A DNA stretch of 64,000 bases, taken from NCBI RefSeq assembly GCF_017814435.1, contig NZ_JAGJCB010000015.1, positions 1-64,000 of the forward strand, in the 5' to 3' direction. The notes beneath the pieces are model-generated. The model was given only the letters and a program-made list of their open reading frames with translations, was not told the origin of the DNA and made no database searches. Source of the DNA: Mariniflexile gromovii (lineage in GTDB: Bacteria; Bacteroidota; Bacteroidia; Flavobacteriales; Flavobacteriaceae). Both the position numbers and the translations under genes were made by a program. Below are positions 37,416 through 46,670 of this stretch, piece after piece. How positions within the stretch are numbered: the stretch's first letter is position 1; every line of letters starts with the position of its first letter.

Positions 37416-38735
37416 ATGAAAAAGGTTATTGCTGTTTTTGATATTGGTAAAACCAATAAAAAACTATTTTTATTTGATAAGGATTTTAATGTCGTTCACA
37501 CTAAAACAATCCGCTTTGCAGAATGTGTAGACGATGACGGATATCCATGTGATGACATTGAAGCCATTGAGAGTTGGATCCTAAATGAAATTAAAACCAT
37601 TCAGGATAAAAATGAATTTGCTATAAAAGCAATTAACTTTTCCACCCACGGTGCCACCTTAGTATATTTAGATGAAAAAGGGAAAAGAATCACGCCCCTC
37701 TATAACTATTTAAAACCTTTGGACATTGATTTCACTCCTTTTTATGAAGCCAATGATGGCGTGGAAGAATTCTCAAGAAAAACGGCGTCTCCAGCATACG
37801 GAATGCTAAACTCTGGTTTACAAATGTATTGGTTAAAACAATGCAAACCTCATTTTTGGTCAAAAGTAAAAACCATTTTACATTACCCACAATTTCTAAG
37901 TTATTTATTTTCAAATAAAATTACGGCCGATTACACATCGGTTGGCGCACATACTGCTATTTGGGATTTTGACAATATGCAATACCACAGCTGGTTAGAA
38001 AAAGAAAATATTTATTTACCAGAACCTAAACCCGGTAAAAATGCTACCATATCAATAGTAAACGGACAGGAAGTTGCCGTAGGTAAAGGTTTGCACGACA
38101 GTTCCTCTTCTATAATTCCTCTGCTGGAGAATCAAGCAAATTCTAACAGAGAGTTTATTTTATTATCTACCGGTACCTGGATTATTTGCATGAACCCCTT
38201 TAGCAAGGAAACCCTTACTGCCAATCAGTTAAAAAACGATTGTTTGTGCTTTATGACACCGGATAAAAAGCAAATAAAATCTTCCATGCAGTTTTTAGGA
38301 CATGTTCATGAAATTAACGGTATTGCCATAAGTGAATATTTCAATGTAGGCAAAGAACATTATTTAGAGTTGGAAATTAACAAACAGTTGTGCCTCAACA
38401 CCTTTAACAAAGGCACAAACGTATTTTTTCCTAATGGCATACCACAAGATTTTAAAGGAAAACTATATAAGCTTAATAAATACTTCAATTACGAAGTGGC
38501 ATACTATCAATTAATTTATGAAATAGCCTACCGAGTGCATCAGGGCATCCGAAATATTTTGGACAAGGACAATAAACTTGAAGATATATATATTTCTGGA
38601 GGATTTAAAAAGAACACAATTTTCATTGAATTCCTCTCTTTGATGATGCCTAACCAAACCATAAAATTCCCTAAAGGAAAAAATGCTAGTGCACTTGGAG
38701 CCGCAATGCTTATGAAACAATATTTAAACCAATAA
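37416..38735 (+). CDS. fucK: FGGY-family sugar kinase, L-fuculokinase
   Basis: The protein is 439 aa, somewhat short for the family (E. coli FucK is 472). N-terminal FGGY domain: AVFDIGKTNKK with phosphate-1 loop, NFSTHGATLVYLD (~80), TPLYNYLKPLD. C-terminal domain: LLSTGTWIICMNPF (~255) and the nucleotide-binding YISGGFKKN (~390) and GAAMLMKQ. It phosphorylates L-fuculose (or L-rhamnulose) at C1 with ATP. It is assigned as fuculokinase from its place behind fucI. A RhaB-type substrate is possible given the RhaD-like aldolase. Confidence 0.85.
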   Translation: MKKVIAVFDIGKTNKKLFLFDKDFNVVHTKTIRFAECVDDDGYPCDDIEAIESWILNEIKTIQDKNEFAIKAINFSTHGATLVYLDEKGKRITPLYNYLKPLDIDFTPFYEANDGVEEFSRKTASPAYGMLNSGLQMYWLKQCKPHFWSKVKTILHYPQFLSYLFSNKITADYTSVGAHTAIWDFDNMQYHSWLEKENIYLPEPKPGKNATISIVNGQEVAVGKGLHDSSSSIIPLLENQANSNREFILLSTGTWIICMNPFSKETLTANQLKNDCLCFMTPDKKQIKSSMQFLGHVHEINGIAISEYFNVGKEHYLELEINKQLCLNTFNKGTNVFFPNGIPQDFKGKLYKLNKYFNYEVAYYQLIYEIAYRVHQGIRNILDKDNKLEDIYISGGFKKNTIFIEFLSLMMPNQTIKFPKGKNASALGAAMLMKQYLNQ

Positions 38736-38762
38736 CAATAAGTTTATCTTATAAAAAAAACA

Positions 38763-39025
38763 ATGACTCCGGGCGAATTTATTATTAAAAACCAATTTCA
38801 CCCCCCTATTCTACTGAGGAACTGTCAAAGCTCTTAAATAGCTTAAGGTTAGCTGCTAAAACAGTAAATCATGAAGTTAACAAAGCGGGGTTAGTTGATA
38901 TAATTGGTGGCGCAGGAGATGTAAATATACAGGAGGAAGCCAAAAAAAACTTTACAACTGTACAATTACTGTACGAGTCTTTAAACCTTTTCCCTATTAC
39001 ACATAACAAAAAAGTAACCTTTTAA
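38763..39025 (+). pseudogene. fbp: Fragment of class I fructose-1,6-bisphosphatase gene
   Basis: The first frame reads [11 protein letters not shown], then shifts at a C6 run (38800-38806 region; seven Cs would restore the frame). The second frame reads [19 protein letters not shown], then [21 protein letters not shown]. These match the N-terminus of class I FBPase (GEFI..KQ, then INKAGL.DILG..G..N.QGE). After EEAKKNF homology stops and a stop codon follows, so ~80% of the gene is missing. The fragment is not functional; it marks a past deletion next to the fucose operon. Confidence 0.8.
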
Positions 39026-39052
39026 GCATCAAGCACTTAAAAGGTTACTTTT
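39010..39052 (+). terminator. Long intrinsic terminator
   Basis: Perfect 16-bp arms (39010-39025 and 39037-39052; AAAAGTAACC... / ...GGTTACTTTT) with an 11-nt loop are followed by ATTTTTAA on the plus strand. It ends the fucose plus-strand transcript after the fbp fragment. Confidence 0.88.
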
Positions 39053-39178
39053 ATTTTTAATTCTAAAAAAAATCAAATAATATTTATTGGTCTATATTAA
39101 CTTCAAATTTTTGCATAAATTGTCATAAACTCTTTCAATTTTAACTTCATTATTAATTGACTAATAATTTAGTCTAAA

Positions 39179-40281
39179 TTATTTTTCAGGAATCAAAATA
39201 AATTCAGCATAATTATTATCATCAAAATACGTATTTGCTGCATCTTGAAAGGTTTTTGAATTTAATTTATCTATACCAGATTGATAATCTAAAATAGATT
39301 CAAAATTTAAACCACTTTCATAAACCTCCTTTAATTTATAAGACCGATAACCATTAATTTCAAGATACTCTTTGGCATTTGCAATTTCGGCTTCTTTAAT
39401 TTTATTTAAATCTTCAGGAGTTGCACCATTTTCTTTTATTTTATTGATCTCTTCAAAAACTTTAGCAATAAGCTTATCCACATTTTCTGGGGCACATGAA
39501 AAGTTTACATGCATTCTATACCACTCTTAAGGCTTGTCGGTTGTAAAACCTGAAACTTTCACTCCGTAAACACCAGCCATTTTTCCCGTAACTCTTCTGT
39601 AAGTTTAATTTTAAGTAGTTTACCCAGTAAAACTATTTTATCTTTCTCTTCATTAGAATAATTAAGTGTACCTGTAAATCTCATGTCTACTACACTTTTA
39701 TTATCAACACCTTTTGTTACTGTTTTTTTGATAACACCTTTTGGTCTACGCAGTCGTGTATCTTTCCATGTGCTTTTTTCTTTTAAATTTGAAGGAAGAC
39801 TTCCTAAGTACTGAGCCGTTACTTTCTTTAAGGCCTCTATTTCAAAACTTCCAACAAACACAAATGCAAAACCATTGGCAGAAGAAAAACGCTCTTTATA
39901 GAATTGGTAAGCTTTATCAAGATTTAATTCTTTTTCAATTTGTTCTTGTGTTAACGATATGGCTCTTAAATGATTTTGAGACATAGTTTCTTCTATGATA
40001 TTTTGAAAATAAGTACCCGGACTATTATCTTGATCCTTATAAAGAGATTTCATATTTTCTTTATTGGCAGAAAAAACATTTTCATCTTTATTGGGTTTAG
40101 TGAAATATAAATTAACCATTTGCATCATTAACTCAAGATCTTTTGAAGAACTGCTTCCTGAGAAAAGATCGTCAAAATAATTTATTCTAGGCGTCACACT
40201 TACAGTTTTTCCCATGCTAATTTTTTTCAAATCAATATCTGAGATATTATTGAAACCACTGGCACCTATGATAATGCATAA
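39179..40281 (-). pseudogene. Degraded M16 (insulinase/PqqL-like) zinc peptidase, C-terminal half
   Basis: Three lesions break the frame. It is open from 40281 (IIGASGFNNISDIDLKKISMGK) but has no start or N-terminal catalytic half (no HxxEH). Near 39575-39595 one A is missing: LREKWLVFTE and stop, where LREKMAGVYGVKVSG would be read after adding a base. A TAA then replaces a codon before EWYRMHVNFSCAPENV. The remaining ~360 residues match the third and fourth domains of PqqL-type M16 peptidases (KAYQFYKERFSSANGFAFVFVGSF; NGATPEDLNKIKEAE). Confidence 0.82.
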
Positions 40282-40451
40282 TTATATTGAAATCAATATG
40301 TTACGGATTTTTTATTTCGATTATTGTACGATTATTGTATGATTGATTTCTTCATTATAAGATTACTTCCAAAAGTATTTGCATTTTCACCATATTTCAA
40401 AATATGCGATTAATCAAATAAGGTATTTTACCTAGAGTTGCAGAATTGAGT

Positions 40452-40793
40452 TTACTCCGTTCTATTTAAATGCTTTATGTAATTATTTAAAAGCCCCCGT
40501 ATTTGTTCTGCCGCTACAGGATTTGCAGAATGAACTTTAAATTTTAAACTGCGTAAATCGAGTCCAGATTCGTAAACCAACCATTTAGCCGCTGCTAAAC
40601 CATCAGGTGCTACTGTTCCATCTTCTGCCAAACCAAGATCATTATCAAAACTTATATACGTTGGAAGCCCATTGGTTTTAATATAATCTACAAATTCAGC
40701 ATAGGTACGAACAATGTCAAATTCTGGTTCCATTGCTTTATCATAAACCATCTCTATGGTACGAACATCATCTAAAAATAGTTTTTTCATCAT
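40452..40793 (-). CDS. Small receiver-like protein (cREC family candidate)
   Basis: The protein is 113 aa from MMKKLFLDDVR. It looks like a stand-alone receiver fold: LFLDDVRTIEM (acidic pair ~5-6), TYISFDNDLG (~50) and FKVHSANPVAAEQIRGLLNNY at the end. The DxD/NDLG and HSANP pattern matches what I know as the cREC (cyclic-phosphate processing receiver, PF20274) group, reported in RNA-repair and conflict contexts. It is the last gene of the restriction-modification cluster, 60 bp after the YgjP-like gene. The family name is from memory and its role here is unknown. Confidence 0.6.
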   Translation of the reverse strand: MMKKLFLDDVRTIEMVYDKAMEPEFDIVRTYAEFVDYIKTNGLPTYISFDNDLGLAEDGTVAPDGLAAAKWLVYESGLDLRSLKFKVHSANPVAAEQIRGLLNNYIKHLNRTE

Positions 40794-40853
40794 TTTATAC
40801 GGATTCATGGTAGAAGTTAATACTATCTCTTTAGTTAAATATCCTATCTACTC

Positions 40854-41546
40854 CTACAACTTCATCCCATACATTTTATCGTCCAGTTCTTTCCAGTTTG
40901 GTATATGTTTGGAAAGTTCTGCCCAAAATTCTTTGGAGTGGCTTTTTACTTTGGTGTGTACCAGTTCGTGGACGATGAGATAATCAATTAAACTAAAAGG
41001 GAGTTTTATGGCATCTATATTTATTAAAATGCTGTTGGTGGGTGTACAACTGCCCCAGCGTTTTTCTAATTTTCTAATCTTTACATCTTTAAAGTCCAAA
41101 CCTGTTTTTTTTGCCCATTTTTTAACCTTGGGCAGTATTTTCTCTTGGGCTTTGGCTCTAAAAAAGTCTTCAAATGCTCCTTGTAAAGTGTCTTGGTTGT
41201 TTTGGTCGTTGGTTACCTTTACTTTGAATTTTGATTCCGTAAAATCTATGGTTACTTCGTCTATACCCTGCTTTACAAATACCTCTACATAGTACTTTTT
41301 TCCTAAGTAGGGTATTCTAGACCCTGTTACAATATCATCATAACCAATGGCTTCAACCAATTCCAGTTTTTCCAATATCCATCGGGCTTTTTTAAGTATA
41401 AACGCCTGTTCTTTTTCTAATGGTACAGGGCTGCCCTTTAGCACCACCCCTGTATCTTTCTGTACACTGATGTAATGCGATTTCAGCCCTTCTTTTGGAA
41501 GGAATGTATATTCTATAACCTTATCTCCGTACTGTACTTTAGGCAT
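40854..41546 (-). CDS. YgjP-like (DUF45/WLM-type) zinc metallopeptidase
   Basis: The protein is 230 aa. N-terminal beta-rich region (~1-130), then KKWAKKTGLDFKDVKIRKLEKRWGSCTP and the zinc motif HELVHTKVKSHSKEFW (~193-208), ending IPNWKELDDKMYGMKL. This is the full PF01863 pattern. Such genes are often found attached to type I restriction loci. Here the gene overlaps hsdR by 8 bp, so the two are translationally coupled. Its role may be processing or turnover of restriction components; this is inference. Confidence 0.88.
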   Translation of the reverse strand: MPKVQYGDKVIEYTFLPKEGLKSHYISVQKDTGVVLKGSPVPLEKEQAFILKKARWILEKLELVEAIGYDDIVTGSRIPYLGKKYYVEVFVKQGIDEVTIDFTESKFKVKVTNDQNNQDTLQGAFEDFFRAKAQEKILPKVKKWAKKTGLDFKDVKIRKLEKRWGSCTPTNSILINIDAIKLPFSLIDYLIVHELVHTKVKSHSKEFWAELSKHIPNWKELDDKMYGMKL

Positions 41547-44500
41547 CTTTGTTTTTTATAAGGACCTCTACCAATTCTTTTGCTTTTTCTCTCGCTGCTT
41601 CCCGTTCTATTTTGGCGGTGGTTAAATAGCGGCGCATCTTATTTTCTATATCCTTTTTTACCTGTCCTCTGGTTTGCCACCCCACAAGGTTTAACTCACC
41701 TGCTATCAGGTCGAATATGGTTTTTGTGGCATCTTCGGCATCTTCAGCAAACAACACTTTCATAGCATCGTAAACGGCCCGTTGGCGTTCTGTTTTAAAG
41801 CCTTTTGCTTCGCCTTCTTTTTGTTGCTCTATAATTTTATCTTGCATATCGGCATAGGCTTTTAACAGTTCCAATTGGGTGATGCGTTCTTCAGCTTTTA
41901 ACTTCAACAGTTCATCCAAACGTTGCGCCAAGGGTTTGTAAAAATTGGGGTTTTTATCTAAACCTACTTTTATGGTGTGTTTTAAATTGTTGCGCATTTT
42001 CAACTCTTTGGTAGCTGGCGATGCGTTCATGATTTCCTCCTTAAACTTATCCTTGTCTATAATGGAAACGGGTTCTTCCAATAGGTTTTCTACACCTTGG
42101 GCTATTAAGTGCGCATCTATCATACCTTGCAGCATGTTACTTTCGTCTTTGGTAATCTTCAGTTCTTCATCATCAGGAAAGGCATTTCTAGCTCTTAGTT
42201 TTATTTCATTGAAAAGCTTAAAATCCCCTTGGTACTTCATGGCCTTGGTATTGGGCAGCACGATGTTAAGCGATTTATTAAAATCCTTTAAAAGTGTTTT
42301 AAAATCATCGCGTTTGTTGATGGGTTCTATAAACCTAACCGCGGCATCCATATAGTCGTTGCGGTTGTAATGCCTATCAATGCGTAAGGGTTTGAAAAAA
42401 TCGACCAGCTTGGTGTGGTTCATTTCCAACTTGGGCAACTCTTCGTTGATGTTCTTTAAAATATCGTCTGGACGGATATCACCCGAAAAGATTTCCAATG
42501 CCTGTATTAAATAGGCGGTAATACCATTATAATCTACAATATAGCCCGCTGCTTTTCCTTTTCTGCTACGGTTTACCCTAGCAATGGCTTGCAAGAGGTT
42601 ATGTTCCTTTAATGGTTTATCTAAATACAAACAGGAGGCTATGGGGGCATCCCACCCGGTAAGCAACATATCGGACACAATTATAAAGGCGGTATTATCA
42701 TACTTTTTTTTGCCCGATTTCTCGGTGTCCGCTTCATCTCCAAAAGGCAATTTAAAACTATCGGTTACCTCTTTAATGGCTTCGGGTGCCACTATGTGTA
42801 TGGGCTTTTTATCTTGTGGATGCTTTCTATTCCACTCCAAGGTTTCATAGTATTCCTTAGCAATGGGGTCCGATTTTGGCGACCCCATGCTCATCACCAC
42901 TTTCGATTCAAACCCATGATAACCTTGGTCTTTCAACCGTTGCAAGGCTTCTTGGTATCTTAATGCGTGTGGGCGACCACTACATACTATCATGGCTTTA
43001 TGCCCATCTGGGTATATTTTATCCCTAAAATGGTCTACAATATGTTTTACAATGTCGTTTATACGCCCTTTACTCAATTGGTATTTGCGTAAGGCATCAC
43101 TTTTTAGTTTATCTTTTTTCTCTGCGGAATAGTCTCCAAACTTTTCTTCAAACTCCTTGTCCAGTGCCTCTTTTTTAACATCTAGTTTGGCAATGCCTTC
43201 ATCATACAGCAACTCTACCGTGGCACCATCGGCAACGGCTTCTTTTATGGTATATACATCTATATAATCGCCCCCGTAAAACTCGCCTAGGGTCGATTTA
43301 TCTTCTTTAGATATGGGTGTTCCCGTAAAAGCCACAAACTTGGCATTGGGCAATACGGTACGCATAAACGATGCTAAAAACCCGTAATGGCTGCGGTGTG
43401 CCTCATCGACTAAAATATAGAGGTTTTCTTTTTTTGACAGTTCTTCCAATTGAATTTCCACCCGTTCCACCTCTACCCACTTTCCTTTTTGAAGTTCTTT
43501 GGTAATTTTTATAAGGGTCTTTTCCTTTAGGTGTTTTTCAATCATCACATCACCGCGTTCTTCCATTTCGGTTTGGTCGGTGCTGGCGGTGGCTTCTTTA
43601 TCGGTTTCCTGAAACTTTTGTATGGTGGTGGTAATAATACCCCCGTAATCGTTACGCAGTAATTTATCTAAATGCATTACCGATGAGGCTTGGTTTACGT
43701 TTTTAAAGCCCACATTTTGCAAGGTGGTGGTAATTTGCCTATCCAAATCCTTTCTATCGGTCATAATCATAACCGTTGGGTTGTTAAAACCGTATTCGGG
43801 GGCTTGCAGTTTTCTAGCTACATAGGCCATGGTTAACGATTTACCCGAACCTTGGGTATGCCACACCACACCGCCTTCACCCGCTTGCAACCTAGTAATG
43901 GTTTTGTTGGTGGCACGTATTTGTTGGTAACGCGGTAGTTTTTTTATGGTTACACCCTCATCCAGCTCAAACAGTACAAAATGCCTGATGATGTCCAGCA
44001 CCCGTTCCTTTTTAAATAAGGCCAGGAGTAATTTATCTTGCTCGGTTTTTGCCAAGTCTAAAATATCGGTATCGTCTTTACTGGTTTTAAACACCGAATA
44101 AAATTGTTTTGGTGAGTTGATAGCGCCATACCTACCATCTACTTGCCATATACCGGCGCATATTTGGTTGTAATGAAACAGTTTTTCATTTAAATCTTGA
44201 TATTCTTTTAAATCGTTAAATGCAGAATGCCATGCGTTTGATGATTTGGGCGATTTACATTCTATTACCGCTATGGGTAAACCGTTGATATACACCACCA
44301 GGTCTGGGCGTGAATTACAGCCTACACGGTTGCGAAAAGACATTTGGCTCACCACCAAAAAATCGTTGTTATCTGGGGTTAGATAGTCTATAAAATGAAC
44401 CGCTTTAAACTCTTCTACCCCGTTAATTACCTGCTTTACGGTAAAGGTACCGCCTTTAATAAGCTCCCAAATGTTTTGGTTTATTTCCATTAAGGACGCA

Positions 44501-44721
44501 CCGTTTACACTAGTTATTTGGGTATAGGCTTTGTTTAGGTTGTTATCGTTAAGCCAAGGGTTTATTTTTTTTATGGCAGCCAATAGGCGGTCTTTTAATA
44601 AAACCTCTGTATTATTTGTTCTTTCATCTTGAATATTACCATTAAGATACTTGTAACCTAATTGTTGAAGCAATTCTATAGCTGGTAATTCGCTATGTAT
44701 GTATTCTGATGTGTTGCTCAT
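41539..44721 (-). CDS. hsdR: HsdR, type I restriction endonuclease and translocase
   Basis: The protein is 1060 aa. N-terminal nuclease domain with PDLVVYINGLPIAVIECKSPK (~180-200, PD-ExK type), SF2 translocase with Walker A HTQGSGKSLTM (~290), DEAHRSHYG (~438) and FTGTP (~465), second RecA domain with DMLLTGWDAPIASCLYLDKPL and AIARVNRSRKGK (~700-735), and a C-terminal helical part for binding HsdM. It cuts unmodified DNA after ATP-driven translocation. The frame is intact. The DUF559 element lies between it and hsdS, so transcription must read through it. Confidence 0.96.
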   Translation of the reverse strand: MSNTSEYIHSELPAIELLQQLGYKYLNGNIQDERTNNTEVLLKDRLLAAIKKINPWLNDNNLNKAYTQITSVNGASLMEINQNIWELIKGGTFTVKQVINGVEEFKAVHFIDYLTPDNNDFLVVSQMSFRNRVGCNSRPDLVVYINGLPIAVIECKSPKSSNAWHSAFNDLKEYQDLNEKLFHYNQICAGIWQVDGRYGAINSPKQFYSVFKTSKDDTDILDLAKTEQDKLLLALFKKERVLDIIRHFVLFELDEGVTIKKLPRYQQIRATNKTITRLQAGEGGVVWHTQGSGKSLTMAYVARKLQAPEYGFNNPTVMIMTDRKDLDRQITTTLQNVGFKNVNQASSVMHLDKLLRNDYGGIITTTIQKFQETDKEATASTDQTEMEERGDVMIEKHLKEKTLIKITKELQKGKWVEVERVEIQLEELSKKENLYILVDEAHRSHYGFLASFMRTVLPNAKFVAFTGTPISKEDKSTLGEFYGGDYIDVYTIKEAVADGATVELLYDEGIAKLDVKKEALDKEFEEKFGDYSAEKKDKLKSDALRKYQLSKGRINDIVKHIVDHFRDKIYPDGHKAMIVCSGRPHALRYQEALQRLKDQGYHGFESKVVMSMGSPKSDPIAKEYYETLEWNRKHPQDKKPIHIVAPEAIKEVTDSFKLPFGDEADTEKSGKKKYDNTAFIIVSDMLLTGWDAPIASCLYLDKPLKEHNLLQAIARVNRSRKGKAAGYIVDYNGITAYLIQALEIFSGDIRPDDILKNINEELPKLEMNHTKLVDFFKPLRIDRHYNRNDYMDAAVRFIEPINKRDDFKTLLKDFNKSLNIVLPNTKAMKYQGDFKLFNEIKLRARNAFPDDEELKITKDESNMLQGMIDAHLIAQGVENLLEEPVSIIDKDKFKEEIMNASPATKELKMRNNLKHTIKVGLDKNPNFYKPLAQRLDELLKLKAEERITQLELLKAYADMQDKIIEQQKEGEAKGFKTERQRAVYDAMKVLFAEDAEDATKTIFDLIAGELNLVGWQTRGQVKKDIENKMRRYLTTAKIEREAAREKAKELVEVLIKNKDA

Positions 44722-44737
44722 AAATTTATTTTTTTAC

Positions 44738-44775
44738 CTTCCCCTCCGCGGAGGGGTGCCCGTAGGGCGGGGTGG
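44738..44775 (+). repeat. Left 38-bp inverted repeat of the DUF559 unit
   Basis: It contains the 16-bp palindrome CCCCTCCGCGGAGGGG followed by the small hairpin GCCC-GTA-GGGC and GGGGTGG. It pairs with 45330-45367 (37 of 38). Confidence 0.9.
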
Positions 44776-44821
44776 CTTCTACCACAATGCAACCCCTGTC
44801 CCACGCTTTTACTAACCTAAA

Positions 44822-45250
44822 TTAAAATGACCGCGGTCCGAACTGAGAAATGATATACGCCTCTAATTCTTTCATTACGTTTCCTAAATCATGCTTTACT
44901 CTATAGTCTGAAATTCTATAAACCTTTAAACCTAATTGCATTAAAAACAGCTCTCGTTTAGCATCGTACTCTTGTTTGTTATCATGGCTTGAACCATCTA
45001 TTTCAATTATTAATCCCAAAGTTTTTATATAAAAATCAACTATATAATTGCCAATAACCCGCTGCCTATCAAAATCGATGTTCCAAAACGTGTCATTCCG
45101 TACCTCCTTCCAAAAAATAACTTCCGATAAAACACCTGCTTTACGCAATGCTCGTGCTCTAATCAATAACTCTTTCCTACCGGGTAATATCGCAATATTT
45201 TGCCTATAAATTGGTGTTTCATGAATATAGGTTAGTATTTGTTGAGGCAT
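44822..45250 (-). CDS. DUF559 endonuclease-like protein (VSR-like fold)
   Basis: The protein is 142 aa, typical for the family. After a short N-terminus it reads RARALRKAGVLSEVIFWKEVRN (helix with Glu ~45), FDRQRVIGNYIVDFYIKTLGLIIEIDGSSHD (catalytic Asp in VDFY and Glu in IEIDG), then ELFLMQLGLKVYRISDYRV. This is the PD-(D/E)XK pattern shared with very-short-patch repair nucleases. The gene is enclosed by inverted repeats and points the same way as the hsd genes. A role in mobility of the unit, like a homing nuclease, is inference; a repair or restriction role is possible. Confidence 0.85.
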   Translation of the reverse strand: MPQQILTYIHETPIYRQNIAILPGRKELLIRARALRKAGVLSEVIFWKEVRNDTFWNIDFDRQRVIGNYIVDFYIKTLGLIIEIDGSSHDNKQEYDAKRELFLMQLGLKVYRISDYRVKHDLGNVMKELEAYIISQFGPRSF

Positions 45251-45329
45251 AGGCGGTAAATGGGTTTTGGTAGCCGTTATATTTTAATTTCTTTTTTGGT
45301 GAGTATTGTTTTGTTGGGAGCTTTTTATA

Positions 45330-45367
45330 CCACCCCGCCCTACGGGCACCCCTCCACGGAGGGGAAG
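45330..45367 (+). repeat. Right 38-bp inverted repeat of the DUF559 unit
   Basis: It is the reverse complement of 44738-44775 with one mismatch (CCACGG where the other copy gives CCGCGG). Its palindrome is thus slightly imperfect. Confidence 0.9.
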
Positions 45368-45404
45368 TACGCTCTTTAACTGAAACACTCTCATAGTATA
45401 TTTT

Positions 45405-46670
45405 TTAAACTTTAACCCGAATATTACCCGTTAACAATTGTTGCATCAAACCTTGCTTTAACGCTTGATAGTGGGTTTTCTTTTCTTCTAATACTTCTAG
45501 TTTATCATCTACTGAACTTAAAATTTCTGCTATTTTTTGTTGTTCAAGTTTTGGAGGCAATAAAATTAGTACATTCGATAATATTGTACCATTAGTTAAT
45601 GCTCTAGTAGTATAAGTGCTTTTACTTATTATTTCTTTTCTGGTTAAGTAAGAATCAAAACAATACTTTTTAAAGTATAAGTCTAATTTGTCATTAATTG
45701 GTCTCGCCCTCAAAATAAATCCACTAAAAACAGCTTCATCTACATCACCTGTAAAGCAAGCCGAAAAACCTATTTCTTCAACTGTTTCTGATGTTCGAGT
45801 AAAAAAAACATCACCTTTTTTTACATTAAATCTTTCTTTTTCACTTTTATCAACATCAACTCTTCCTTTTAGCATTTGTAAATTCAAAGAATTATTTCTA
45901 AATACATCCATATAATTAACAATAGGTATTCCAATACCAAAAAACTCCTTGCCTTTATTTAATCCATTCTTAAACTCCAATAAATCTCCTATCTTCACCA
46001 CCTCCCAACTCACAGGAATCTTACCCAAAGGGGAGTCTTTAAACTGGGTGGGCCCAATGCCTTTGGTTAACAGGCGTTGCATCAAGCCTTTTTTAAGTGC
46101 TTGGGTTTCGGTAATTTGTTGGTCTATCACCTCTATTTTAGCATCTACGGTGCTTAATATGTCGGCTATTTTTTGTTGTTCTGGGAGGGGTGGTAGTGGA
46201 ATACTGAATTTGTTAATTTGACCTAAACTTAAATTCGCTTGTGCTGTGGAAACATTAATTTTTTCTATTAGTGTTTTTATATGATTACCTCTTAAATAAT
46301 GATAAATGTATTCTTTGTATTCAAAATTTTTTAAACGAATAATAGCAACAGCTTGATTTGTATTTGCTGGTAGAATTTCTTTTGTAACAATGGCACTTCT
46401 ACCTAAAGCTCCCGCAATGGTAAATAGAATATCTCCTTCACTTAATTGTGATCTTTTAAAAGAATCGTGACAGTCATTTCCAACATGAGCAAACATAGAT
46501 GGAATAAAATTCCCATTTGAATGAATACTTTCAACCTTAACAAAATTTACACCTTCTTCTAGATAACTAAAACCATTAGTAGTTGGAGTTGTACCCTTGG
46601 TAATAAGATTGGTCAAATCAGACAAATTAACTAAATCCCAATCTTTTGGTATTATTTTTCGAATATTCAT
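45405..46670 (-). CDS. hsdS: HsdS, type I specificity subunit
   Basis: The protein is 421 aa with the usual two-repeat plan. Target-recognition domain 1 (~1-150; WDLVNLSDLTNLITKGTTP) is followed by the central conserved helix PPLPEQQKIADILSTVDAKIEVI..KKGLMQRLLTKG. Target-recognition domain 2 (~215-365) precedes PPKLEQQKIAEILSSVDDKLEVLEEKK..KQGLMQQLLTGNIRV. It sets the bipartite DNA target for the HsdMRS complex; the target cannot be read from sequence. It overlaps hsdM by 4 bp. Confidence 0.95.
   Translation of the reverse strand: MNIRKIIPKDWDLVNLSDLTNLITKGTTPTTNGFSYLEEGVNFVKVESIHSNGNFIPSMFAHVGNDCHDSFKRSQLSEGDILFTIAGALGRSAIVTKEILPANTNQAVAIIRLKNFEYKEYIYHYLRGNHIKTLIEKINVSTAQANLSLGQINKFSIPLPPLPEQQKIADILSTVDAKIEVIDQQITETQALKKGLMQRLLTKGIGPTQFKDSPLGKIPVSWEVVKIGDLLEFKNGLNKGKEFFGIGIPIVNYMDVFRNNSLNLQMLKGRVDVDKSEKERFNVKKGDVFFTRTSETVEEIGFSACFTGDVDEAVFSGFILRARPINDKLDLYFKKYCFDSYLTRKEIISKSTYTTRALTNGTILSNVLILLPPKLEQQKIAEILSSVDDKLEVLEEKKTHYQALKQGLMQQLLTGNIRVKV

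Larger units (their letters stand above)
44738..45367 (-). mobile_element. 630-bp unit: DUF559 nuclease gene between 38-bp inverted repeats
   Basis: The ends (44738-44775 and 45330-45367) are 38-bp inverted repeats differing at one base, GC-rich in AT-rich surroundings. A single gene fills the interior. TAC flanks both ends and could be a 3-bp target duplication. The unit is inserted exactly between hsdS and hsdR. It has the form of a minimal mobile element whose only product is a VSR-like nuclease. Confidence 0.65.
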
